Shown: piece after piece, positions 18,268-26,486 of the stretch | Layout: the number at the start of each line of letters is the position of its first letter | How positions within the stretch are numbered: the first letter of the stretch is position 1 | NCBI GenBank assembly: GCA_003156635.1 | Contig: PMHK01000189.1 | Coordinates: 9,389-48,338 of the forward strand | DNA: 38,950 nucleotides | Direction of reading: 5' to 3' | DNA from: Acidobacteriota bacterium | Lineage (GTDB): Bacteria; Acidobacteriota; Terriglobia; Acidiferrales; UBA7541 | Notes under the pieces: model-generated | The model's database searches: none | What the model saw: only the letters and a program-made list of their open reading frames with translations | Told to the model about the DNA's origin: nothing | Translations under genes and position numbers: made by a program

Positions 18268-19326
18268 TTATAGATTCGCTGTTTTTGCGCACTTGGCGGT
18301 GGACTTTCGGATGACCAATTCCGGTTCGACCAGAATCTCCGGCACATATTCTTCACCGTTCTTGATCTGGTTCAGCAGCGACCGCGCCGCGATTTCGCCC
18401 ATCTTCAGCAACGGTTGGCGCACGGTCGTAAGGCTCGGATTGATGTACGGCGCCATCTTGATGTCGTCGAACCCGACCACCGACACCTGCTGCGGCACGT
18501 GCAATCCAGCCTCCTGGAACGCGCTGATCGCTCCCAAAGCCGAGTTATCGTTGAACGCGAAAAGCGCCGTGAACGGTTTCTTGCTCTTGGCTAAAAATTC
18601 CTTGGTCGCCGGGTAGGCCACTTCCGGCGTGGACAAATCGCCTTCCAGGTGAATAGTCAAATCCGGATGCACCGCGAGGCCCAAGTCGCGCGCCACCGCC
18701 AAAATGGCATGCCAGCGATCTGTGGAATCCGCGCTGTATTCAGGGCCTTTCATGAACACAATTTCGCGGTGGCCCAGGTCGAATAGATGTTGCAGCGCCA
18801 GCGACGCGGCGCGCCGATGATCCAGCAAAATATTGGTAACGCCTTCGACCGGACGGTGGCCGGCAATGGCGATAGTCGGCAAGGACATCGATTCGCCCAG
18901 CATCGTGTCGACCGATATCAGCCCTTCCACGCCCCGTTGCAACAGGATCTGCGAGTAAGTATCCAGCAACTTTTTGTCGTTGTGATGCGCGACGGTAAGG
19001 AAGAAAAAATTCTGCTGTCGCAAATAGCGCTCGACTCCGCTGATGATCATGGCGGCATAAGCATCGCCCAGGTCGCGGGCGATCACGCCGATGGTATAGG
19101 TTCGCTGCACGCGCAAAGAGCGCGCCAGGTAATTGGGCCGGTAGTTCAGCTCGCGGGAGGCAGCCAGGATTCTGGCCTTGGTGTGTTCGGGGACGGACCG
19201 CGCTGCCGCGGAGTTATTCAGCACCGCCGAAACCGTGCTGGGCGTAAGCCCGACATGGTCCGCCACCGACCTCAGGGTCACCACCCGAAGTTTTTGGCCG
19301 TCCTGCTTCTTTCCATGGCTCTGCAT
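18268..19326 (-). CDS. LacI family transcriptional regulator
   Basis: 352 aa; VTLRSVADHVGLTPSTVSAVLNNSAAARSVPEHTKARILAASRELNYRPNYLARSLR HTH plus periplasmic-binding-like ligand domain. Confidence 0.95.
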   Translation of the reverse strand: MQSHGKKQDGQKLRVVTLRSVADHVGLTPSTVSAVLNNSAAARSVPEHTKARILAASRELNYRPNYLARSLRVQRTYTIGVIARDLGDAYAAMIISGVERYLRQQNFFFLTVAHHNDKKLLDTYSQILLQRGVEGLISVDTMLGESMSLPTIAIAGHRPVEGVTNILLDHRRAASLALQHLFDLGHREIVFMKGPEYSADSTDRWHAILAVARDLGLAVHPDLTIHLEGDLSTPEVAYPATKEFLAKSKKPFTALFAFNDNSALGAISAFQEAGLHVPQQVSVVGFDDIKMAPYINPSLTTVRQPLLKMGEIAARSLLNQIKNGEEYVPEILVEPELVIRKSTAKCAKTANL

Positions 19327-19499
19327 TTGGCTATCTCTTGGTATCTGAATTCAAATTTCGAGTCAGCTTTATTCGGATTGCGAATAATCCGAAGTCATTC
19401 GTTGCGCCCCATCGTGGGACACGTCTGCCCCACGGCTTACTTCCGTTACCCAGGGCACGAGTCATAGCACATCTGTCTAATCTAGGCAAAGGTCTTTAG

Positions 19500-19580
19500 A
19501 AAATCGATATTTTTATCTTGACAGGAATCGGCACTTGAAGCTAAATGCTTCCCAGCCGGGGTGGCATCTAAAATATCGAT
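19500..19580 (+). promoter_or_regulatory. Candidate operators/promoter of the TonB-dependent receptor operon
   Basis: AAAATCGATATTTT at 19500-19513 and a similar reverse-complement copy AAAATATCGAT ending at 19580, flanking TTGACA at 19518-19523; next to a divergent LacI regulator gene. Confidence 0.35.
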
Positions 19581-19767
19581 GGATTGTATCTACAAGGCGG
19601 CCTATTGAGGATTGACTTCGCGGACTGAGTTTTCACGTTGGTGTCCGAAATCTTCTGCCCCATCGACCTGCGACCCCTTGCAAAAGTTCCAGTATTAGCT
19701 GTGGCGTTCAATTCGCCTGCGTGGGCGATTGTGCGTATCGTGTTTCTTTCGGGGGAGGAGTTAAGTC

Positions 19768-22700
19768 ATGAACAAGTCGTTTGAACGGTCTTTCGTTGCT
19801 CTCGCTTTGGGGCTTTGCCTGTGTCTGGTCGCGATGCTGACCGGCTCGCCCGTTTCAGCGCAGTCCACCTTCGGTTCTCTTTCGGGAACCGTCACGGACT
19901 CCTCGGGTTCGGCAATTCCCGATGCGCAGGTCGTATTGACCAGCCTCGCCACTGGCGCTAGCCAGACTTTGACGACCGGCGGCGACGGCTTGTACACCTT
20001 CGTGAACTTGAACCCCGGTGATTATCGCCTGGAAGTGCAAAAGGATGGTTTCAAGCACTACCGGCGCGAACCCGTGACCGTTCAGGTTCAGCAGTCGTTC
20101 CGCATCGACCCGGCCCTCGAGGTCGGCGCGGTCACCCAGACCGTTGAAGTGACCGGCGAAACACCGCTCCTCACTCCGACCACCTCGACTCTCGGTCAGG
20201 TTATTGAAGAGCGCGCCACCAATGAAATCCCGCTCAACGGCCGCAACGTATTCAACTTGATCACCCTGTCGCCCGGCGCAATTGCCCAGGGCGGTGCGGG
20301 CGGCACTCCCGTAGGCCAGAACCCCTTCAGCTGGGGCAACTATCAGGTAGCCGGTTCGTTCGGCAATCAGAGCGCTGAATACCTCGACGGTCAGCCGCTC
20401 AACATTGGCTACATCAACCTTCCGATCATCATTCCGACCCAGGACTCCATCGCCGAATTCAAAGTGCAGTACAACAACCTCGGCGCCGAATGGGGCAAGT
20501 TCTCCGGCGGTATCGTGAACTTCAGCACCAAGGGCGGTTCGAACGATTACCACGGGGAAGCATACGAATATCTTCGCAACAAGGTATTAAACGCTTCGCC
20601 GTACAACTTCGGCGCGCTCTCAGGCGGCACCCTGTCGCCCGATCCGACTCCCGGAACAAATCCGCCTTACGTACAGAACCAGTACGGCGCAAACTTTGGC
20701 GGTCACATCATCAAGGACAAAACCTTTTTCTTCGTGAGCTGGGAACAGTTCCGCCTTCGTCAGGGCGGCAACCCTCTGACTTCCAGCATTCCGACTCCTG
20801 CGGAACTGACCGGAGACTTCTCAGCGCTATGCCCGGGCATCACGCCCACCACCGTTTGCCCGGCGGCCGAAGTTGCTGCGGGAACTGGTATCCAGCTGTA
20901 TGACCCGTTCTCGTCGAACCCGGCAACCGGTCTCCGAGCCACAGCGTACCTTGGTAACCAGATTCCCACCGCCGAACTCAGCCACGCCGCAAGCGTGCTT
21001 GCTGCCAAACTCTATCCGGCTCCGAATGCGGCCGGAACGAACAATGGCACCGAAAACAATTTCGTGGTTTCACCCTCGACCGGTGGAAATACGAATCAGT
21101 TCATCACCAGAATCGACCAGAACATTAACAGCACAACTCGTTTGTTCGGTCGCTACGGCTACTACGGACTGACGGATTTGCCGACCGATCCGTACGGCAC
21201 CGGTTTTTGTTTGGATCGTTGCTCTGAGCTCTACCACAGCAAAGTTCTGGCGATCGATTTGAATCACCAGTTCTCGGCGACGACTATCTTCGACCTGAAC
21301 GTAGCCGCCAGCCGCTTCGTGTACGCTCGCGCTCCAATCAATTCCGGCTACGACTTGACCCAGCTGGGCTGGCCGTCCAGCTACAACGACGTACCTGCTG
21401 CGCTCCGGACTCCTCCGACGCCGGCATTCACGTTCCCGGGTGACGTTGGTATTTCGCAAGGCGCCGGCAGCGCGATCGGCGACCACAATTCTCAGTACAA
21501 CTTCTCGCCCTCGATGACTTTGATTCGGGGCAAGCACACCATTCAGTTTGGTGCTCAGGTGGAAGTCGGCTACGACAACTACTTCCAGACCAACATCGGA
21601 ACCGGCGGCTTCGCATTCAATGGGACTTGGACCCAGTTGAATCCGACATCCACGGTGCCTGGCTTCAACAACGGCACTGGTTTTGCTTTTGCCGACTTCG
21701 TCCTCGGATTGGCTGACAACCAAGGCCATTTCGTTAACCAGACGGAAGGTGTTGCCCAGGTTCCGGCCCAAACCGCTGGAAAGCAGGATTACCGGGCCTT
21801 CTATGTTGCCGATACTTGGCGTATCACTCCCAAGTTGACTCTAAACTTGGGCCTCCGCTACGAACTGCAAGGCACTTGGTCTGAGCGCTTCAACGGTCTG
21901 AGCTACTGGGATCCGACGGCGACCAACGCTACCGTTTTTGGTTGCAGTGGCGTTTCTGGTTCCACTTGCCCTGGCGACGTATTTGCGGTCCTGACCGGTC
22001 GCAATCACACCCGCAACAATCTACCGTTGGATAAGAAGGAGTTTTCACCCCGCATCGGCGCCGCGTACAGCTTCGATCAGAAGACGGTCATTCGTGCCGG
22101 CTTCGGGATGTTCTATGTCCCCAATTTCGTCTCGTTCGGTCTGAACCCGGACAACGACGTGCTGTCGTTGGCCACCACCCCATTCACCGCCACCACCAAC
22201 GCGTTTGCTAGCCCGGTAAGCACACTCGATCAGAGTGGCTGTACGCTTCCCGCCGGCGGCGGCTTCGCGGCATTTACCGCGTCCTGCGCTTTCTCTGGCC
22301 CATTTGGTGCCAATGGCATCGTTTTGGCCCCAGGACGTAATGCCCAACCGAGCGTCTCAGCTTTTGTGGCTGCCAATGGCAACCCGACGGTGGCACCGTA
22401 TTTCGATCCCAAATACGCCTACGTTGAACAGTACAACTTGGATGTTCAACGCCAGCTGCCTTGGGGCCTGTTCGCGGACGTCGCTTATGCCGGTTCCCAC
22501 GGCGTGAATCTGGCTCAATACAGCACCAACATCGATCAGATTCCCGATTCGTTCGTGGCTCAGGCGGCCGCGCAGGTAGCAGCAAATCCTGGTTCGACGC
22601 CGAGCATCGCTGTACCGATTCTGAACCCACTGTCAGGCAGCACGAATGCTGGTATCAGCGCGCCGATGATCTTTGCCGGGCAGCTGGACCGCCCCTATCC

Positions 22701-23532
22701 GCAATATCAGGCCCTGAACCTCGCTGGTCAGGGTGGCTACGGCAGCAACTACAATTCGCTGCAGGCTACCGTTACCAAGCGCTTCCAGGGTGGCGGTACG
22801 CTTCTCGCCGCGTACACCAACGCTAAGCTGATCAGCAACACAGATACTCTGACCAGCTGGCTGGAAAGCTCCACCGGTGGCGTCGGTCAGGTTCAGGACT
22901 ACAACAATCTGAAGGGCGAGCGGTCGCTCTCCTCTCAGGACGTTTCGCAGCGCTTGGTCATCAGCTACGTGTACGACTTGCCCTTCGGTCACGGGCAGAA
23001 GTACATGGGCGACGCGTCAGGCGTAGCCGATAAGCTGGTCTCTGGATGGGGCGTCGACGGTATTACGACCTTCCAGAAGGGCTTCCCACTGAAGTTCTCT
23101 TACGCCAACACCACCCCGCTGGAAGGACTCGGGTTGGGTATCTCCAACGTCCGACCCGATGTCATTGCCGGATGCAACAAGTCCACCCCTGCGTCGGGCA
23201 CCATCGCGAAACTCGGCGAGGCGTTCAATACGGCTTGCTTTGCTCCTCCTCCGGACTACGGATATGGAACGGAAGCTCGTGTTGATCCCACGCTCCGTGC
23301 AGATGGTATCAATAACTGGGACCTGGCAATCTTCAAGCGGACCCAGTTCGGACCGGACAATAAACTCGGCTTGGAATTCCGGACCGAGTTCTTCAATACC
23401 TTCAACCGGACTCAGTTTGGGTTCCCCGGCACTTCTTACAACGGCACTCCGACTGGTAACTCGTTTGGCTTGATTACGAGCCAATTGAACAATCCGCGTT
23501 TGATTCAGTTTGGTTTGAAGTTCGCGTTCTAG
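19768..23532 (+). CDS. TonB-dependent receptor with N-terminal carboxypeptidase regulatory-like domain (Oar-like)
   Basis: 1254 aa; signal peptide; GTVTDSSGSAIPDAQVVLTSLATGASQTLTTGGDGLYTFVNLNPGDYRLEV; plug domain (IPLNGRNVFNLITLSPGA); outer-membrane C-terminus ending LIQFGLKFAF. Confidence 0.94.
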   Translation: MNKSFERSFVALALGLCLCLVAMLTGSPVSAQSTFGSLSGTVTDSSGSAIPDAQVVLTSLATGASQTLTTGGDGLYTFVNLNPGDYRLEVQKDGFKHYRREPVTVQVQQSFRIDPALEVGAVTQTVEVTGETPLLTPTTSTLGQVIEERATNEIPLNGRNVFNLITLSPGAIAQGGAGGTPVGQNPFSWGNYQVAGSFGNQSAEYLDGQPLNIGYINLPIIIPTQDSIAEFKVQYNNLGAEWGKFSGGIVNFSTKGGSNDYHGEAYEYLRNKVLNASPYNFGALSGGTLSPDPTPGTNPPYVQNQYGANFGGHIIKDKTFFFVSWEQFRLRQGGNPLTSSIPTPAELTGDFSALCPGITPTTVCPAAEVAAGTGIQLYDPFSSNPATGLRATAYLGNQIPTAELSHAASVLAAKLYPAPNAAGTNNGTENNFVVSPSTGGNTNQFITRIDQNINSTTRLFGRYGYYGLTDLPTDPYGTGFCLDRCSELYHSKVLAIDLNHQFSATTIFDLNVAASRFVYARAPINSGYDLTQLGWPSSYNDVPAALRTPPTPAFTFPGDVGISQGAGSAIGDHNSQYNFSPSMTLIRGKHTIQFGAQVEVGYDNYFQTNIGTGGFAFNGTWTQLNPTSTVPGFNNGTGFAFADFVLGLADNQGHFVNQTEGVAQVPAQTAGKQDYRAFYVADTWRITPKLTLNLGLRYELQGTWSERFNGLSYWDPTATNATVFGCSGVSGSTCPGDVFAVLTGRNHTRNNLPLDKKEFSPRIGAAYSFDQKTVIRAGFGMFYVPNFVSFGLNPDNDVLSLATTPFTATTNAFASPVSTLDQSGCTLPAGGGFAAFTASCAFSGPFGANGIVLAPGRNAQPSVSAFVAANGNPTVAPYFDPKYAYVEQYNLDVQRQLPWGLFADVAYAGSHGVNLAQYSTNIDQIPDSFVAQAAAQVAANPGSTPSIAVPILNPLSGSTNAGISAPMIFAGQLDRPYPQYQALNLAGQGGYGSNYNSLQATVTKRFQGGGTLLAAYTNAKLISNTDTLTSWLESSTGGVGQVQDYNNLKGERSLSSQDVSQRLVISYVYDLPFGHGQKYMGDASGVADKLVSGWGVDGITTFQKGFPLKFSYANTTPLEGLGLGISNVRPDVIAGCNKSTPASGTIAKLGEAFNTACFAPPPDYGYGTEARVDPTLRADGINNWDLAIFKRTQFGPDNKLGLEFRTEFFNTFNRTQFGFPGTSYNGTPTGNSFGLITSQLNNPRLIQFGLKFAF

Positions 23533-23546
23533 TGCAACAGGGGAAC

Positions 23547-23579
23547 GAAGGCGGATGCCGCCCCCCGGCATCCGCCTTC
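23547..23579 (+). terminator. 14-bp hairpin downstream of the TonB-dependent receptor
   Basis: GAAGGCGGATGCCG-CCCCC-CGGCATCCGCCTTC, perfect stem, then ACTTCCTT (weak U-tract). Confidence 0.6.
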
Positions 23580-23679
23580 ACTTCCTTAAAACGATTGTCC
23601 GGCCTTCTCGCCCGTTCGCCTTTACCCGCTGAGCTTCCGTTACCTTTTCTTAATATTGCGATCTAAACTTCAGAATCGG

Positions 23680-25359
23680 ATGAATCGCAACGTCACACGC
23701 CGCGACTTTCTTGAATCTCTAGCCGCGATGGGCCTGGTCTTGCCCATGCCACTATTCCAGGCCGCCACCTCGCCAGCACCGTCGTCCGCGCCGGTCTTTG
23801 ACGTCAAGCACCCACGCGGCCTGGATTTCAAACATGTCAATTCGCCAACGCCCCAGAAGTACCTGATCGAAACCATGGGCGGCGGGGTGGCGCTGCTCGA
23901 TTACAACAACGACGGGCTGCTGGACATATTCCTGGTGAATAGCGGCGACCTGACCAACCCGATGCATCCGCCCGAAAAATTCAATCGCCACGACCCTAAA
24001 AACTGGAATCGTCTATACCGCCAGAACGCGGACGGCAGCTTCACCGACGTCACCAAGGAAGCGGGCCTGGCCGACGCTGGCGATGGCAATTACGGCATCG
24101 GCGTCGCGGTCGGCGACTACGATAACGACGGCTTTCCCGATCTCTACGTCACCAGCTACGGAAAAAACGTCCTGTATCACAACAACGGCGATGGCACCTT
24201 TACCGACGTCACTGCCAAAGCCGGCGTAGCGGCCGGTGGCTGGTCCAGTTCAGCGGGGTTCTTCGACTACGACAACGATGGCCACCTGGATCTGTTCGTT
24301 ACCCGGTACATGCTGTGGGACACCCAAACCAGCAAGATCTGCGGCCAGGAATGGCAGACCTACTGCCCTCCCGGCGAATTCCCGCCGACCACCAATATTC
24401 TTTACCGTAACCGCGGCGACGGCACCTTTGAGGACGTCAGCCAACACTCCGGCATCAGCGCGCTAAAAGGCCGCTCTCTCGGCGTCTCCTTTGCCGATTA
24501 CGACGGCGACGGCTTCACCGACATCTTTGTCGCCAACGATGGCATGCGCCAGTTTCTCTTCCACAACAATGGCAACGGCACCTTTACCGAACTCGCGTTG
24601 GAAGCTGGTGCTGGGCTCACCGACGCCGGCAAGCCCATCTCCGGCATGGGCACGGTTTTCCAGGACTACGATAACGACGGTCGTCCGGATATCCTGGTGA
24701 CCGTGCTGCCCCGCGAGGTCTACGCGCTCTTCCACAACGACGGCAACGGCCTGTTCAGCTATCGCAGCTTGCAGGTTGGCCTGGGGCTGCTTACGGCAGC
24801 CAGCTCCGGCTGGGGTGTGGGTCTGGAGGACTTCGACAACGATGGCTGGAAAGACATCTTCGTCGCCCAGAGCCACGTCCTCGATAACGTCGAAACCATC
24901 GACCACATGCTGCACTACAAAGAGACGCCGCTCCTCGCGCTCAATCACAACGGCCGCTTCGAGCGGGCCGATTCCGGCGTCACCACTCCCATCGCCGGGC
25001 GCGGAGTCGCTTTCGGCGATCTGAACAACGATGGCTGGCAGGATGTCGTGGTCAGCACGCTGGGCGGCGAGCCGATGGTTCTAATGAACCGTGGCGGCGC
25101 GGGGCACTGGCTGAACATCACCTTGCGTGGCACGCGCAGCAACCGAGACGGCCTCGGATCCCGCGTCGTGGTCAACGGTCAAACCCGCATCGCGACCACC
25201 TCCGGCAGCTACGTTTCGGCCAGCGACAAGCGCCTGCACTTCGGCCTCGGCCCGGCGGAAACCGCGAAAGTGGAAGTCTATTGGCCCTCGGGCGCGCATC
25301 AAACTTTGGAAGGCGTCAAAGCCAATCAGTTTCTCGAAGTCAAAGAGCCGGCGAAATAA
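23680..25359 (+). CDS. Tat-exported FG-GAP/VCBS repeat protein with ASPIC/UnbV domain (CRTAC1 family)
   Basis: ORF 23656..25359; preferred start 23680 MNRNVTRRDFLESLAAMGL (twin-arginine); repeated DYDNDG/DLYVT motifs; C-terminal LNITLRGTRSNRDGLGSRVVVNGQTR...VYWPSGAHQTLEGV (ASPIC/UnbV). Confidence 0.92.
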   Translation: MNRNVTRRDFLESLAAMGLVLPMPLFQAATSPAPSSAPVFDVKHPRGLDFKHVNSPTPQKYLIETMGGGVALLDYNNDGLLDIFLVNSGDLTNPMHPPEKFNRHDPKNWNRLYRQNADGSFTDVTKEAGLADAGDGNYGIGVAVGDYDNDGFPDLYVTSYGKNVLYHNNGDGTFTDVTAKAGVAAGGWSSSAGFFDYDNDGHLDLFVTRYMLWDTQTSKICGQEWQTYCPPGEFPPTTNILYRNRGDGTFEDVSQHSGISALKGRSLGVSFADYDGDGFTDIFVANDGMRQFLFHNNGNGTFTELALEAGAGLTDAGKPISGMGTVFQDYDNDGRPDILVTVLPREVYALFHNDGNGLFSYRSLQVGLGLLTAASSGWGVGLEDFDNDGWKDIFVAQSHVLDNVETIDHMLHYKETPLLALNHNGRFERADSGVTTPIAGRGVAFGDLNNDGWQDVVVSTLGGEPMVLMNRGGAGHWLNITLRGTRSNRDGLGSRVVVNGQTRIATTSGSYVSASDKRLHFGLGPAETAKVEVYWPSGAHQTLEGVKANQFLEVKEPAK

Positions 25360-25362
25360 ATA

Positions 25363-26433
25363 ATGGCCGCCACCTTTCTATCCTTCGCGCTCTTGTTTCA
25401 GGCCGCTGCCTCGTCTGCCGCGGACCACCTCCACGCCGGCGTCGAGGCGGACAAAAATGGACAATTCGATTCAGCACTCGCCGAATTCCAGAAAGCCATC
25501 GATCTGGATCCAAAGCTAGCTTTGGCGTTTGTCGATCTCGGCGGAGTCTACATTCAGAAGCGCGAGTACGCCTCCGCCGTTCCGCCGCTCAAACACGCCC
25601 TTGAACTAGACCCCAATGTCGAAGGCGCCGACCGGCTCCTCGGCTACGCGCTGCTCGCCCAGGGATACTCCGTCGAAGCCATTCCCCACCTGGAAAAGGC
25701 GCACGACGACGACGGGCTCGGCATCGCGCTGCTCGATGCTGGCAGATTGTCAGAAGCGGTGATCCTGCTGCAGAAAGCCGTGGCGAGTCATCCCGATGAT
25801 CCCGATCTGCTCTATTACTACGGCCGTGCTTCCGGCCTCCTTTCCAAGCAGATGTTCGATACCCTCGAAGCTCGTTTTCCGGACTCCGCACGCGCCCACC
25901 AAATGATGGCGCAGGATTACGCCGCCCTGCGCGAAGTTCCCAGCGCCGAGCGCGAATTCAACGAAGCGATTCGCTTGCGGCCACAGACCCCTGGCCTCCA
26001 TCTCGACTTTGGATATCTGTACGCCCGCGCGCAACAATGGGACAAGGCGGAGGAGCAGTTTCGGCTCGAAACTGAAATGCAGCCCGGCAATGCCGAGGCC
26101 GCCTATCGCCTGGGCGAAGCCCAGATGCAGCTCGGGAAATTCCATGAGGCACGTCTTTCGTTCGCCCACTCCGACAAGCTGCGCCAGGACATGCCCGAAA
26201 CTCTCTACATGCTCGGCAAGGCCGCGAGCCAGGATGGCGACGATGCCCTCGCGCAGAAAGCATGGTTACATCTTTTGACCATTGAAAAAGACACGCCGCT
26301 CGTGGCCCAAACCCATTTCGGCTTGGCGGGAATCTATCGTAAGCAAGGTAAAACCGCCGACGCGGTTCGGGAGATGGAATTGTTCCGTCAGCTGCAGGCC
26401 AACGCCAACCCCGCGGCGGAGCCGTCGAAATAA
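25363..26433 (+). CDS. TPR-repeat protein, secreted/periplasmic
   Basis: 356 aa; repeated 34-aa units (KNGQFDSALAEFQKAIDLDPKLALAFVDLGGVYIQKREYASAVPPLKHALELDPN...); 3 nt after the previous gene. Confidence 0.9.
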   Translation: MAATFLSFALLFQAAASSAADHLHAGVEADKNGQFDSALAEFQKAIDLDPKLALAFVDLGGVYIQKREYASAVPPLKHALELDPNVEGADRLLGYALLAQGYSVEAIPHLEKAHDDDGLGIALLDAGRLSEAVILLQKAVASHPDDPDLLYYYGRASGLLSKQMFDTLEARFPDSARAHQMMAQDYAALREVPSAEREFNEAIRLRPQTPGLHLDFGYLYARAQQWDKAEEQFRLETEMQPGNAEAAYRLGEAQMQLGKFHEARLSFAHSDKLRQDMPETLYMLGKAASQDGDDALAQKAWLHLLTIEKDTPLVAQTHFGLAGIYRKQGKTADAVREMELFRQLQANANPAAEPSK

Positions 26434-26486
26434 TCTCGAAATTCAGAACTCCGGTTCGGATTCGCCACGCCACGAGGGAGAGCTTA

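Noticed and set aside
17472-18314. 280-aa plus-strand ORF
   Set aside because: Antisense to the ROK kinase; Arg/Pro-rich shadow ORF.
24463-24948. 161-aa minus-strand ORF with repetitive VVIVVVE pattern
   Set aside because: The repetition mirrors the DYDNDG repeats of the FG-GAP gene on the opposite strand.
23680-25359. Repeats in the FG-GAP gene as a DNA repeat array or CRISPR
   Set aside because: Protein-level VCBS/FG-GAP repeats with divergent codons, no regular spacers.
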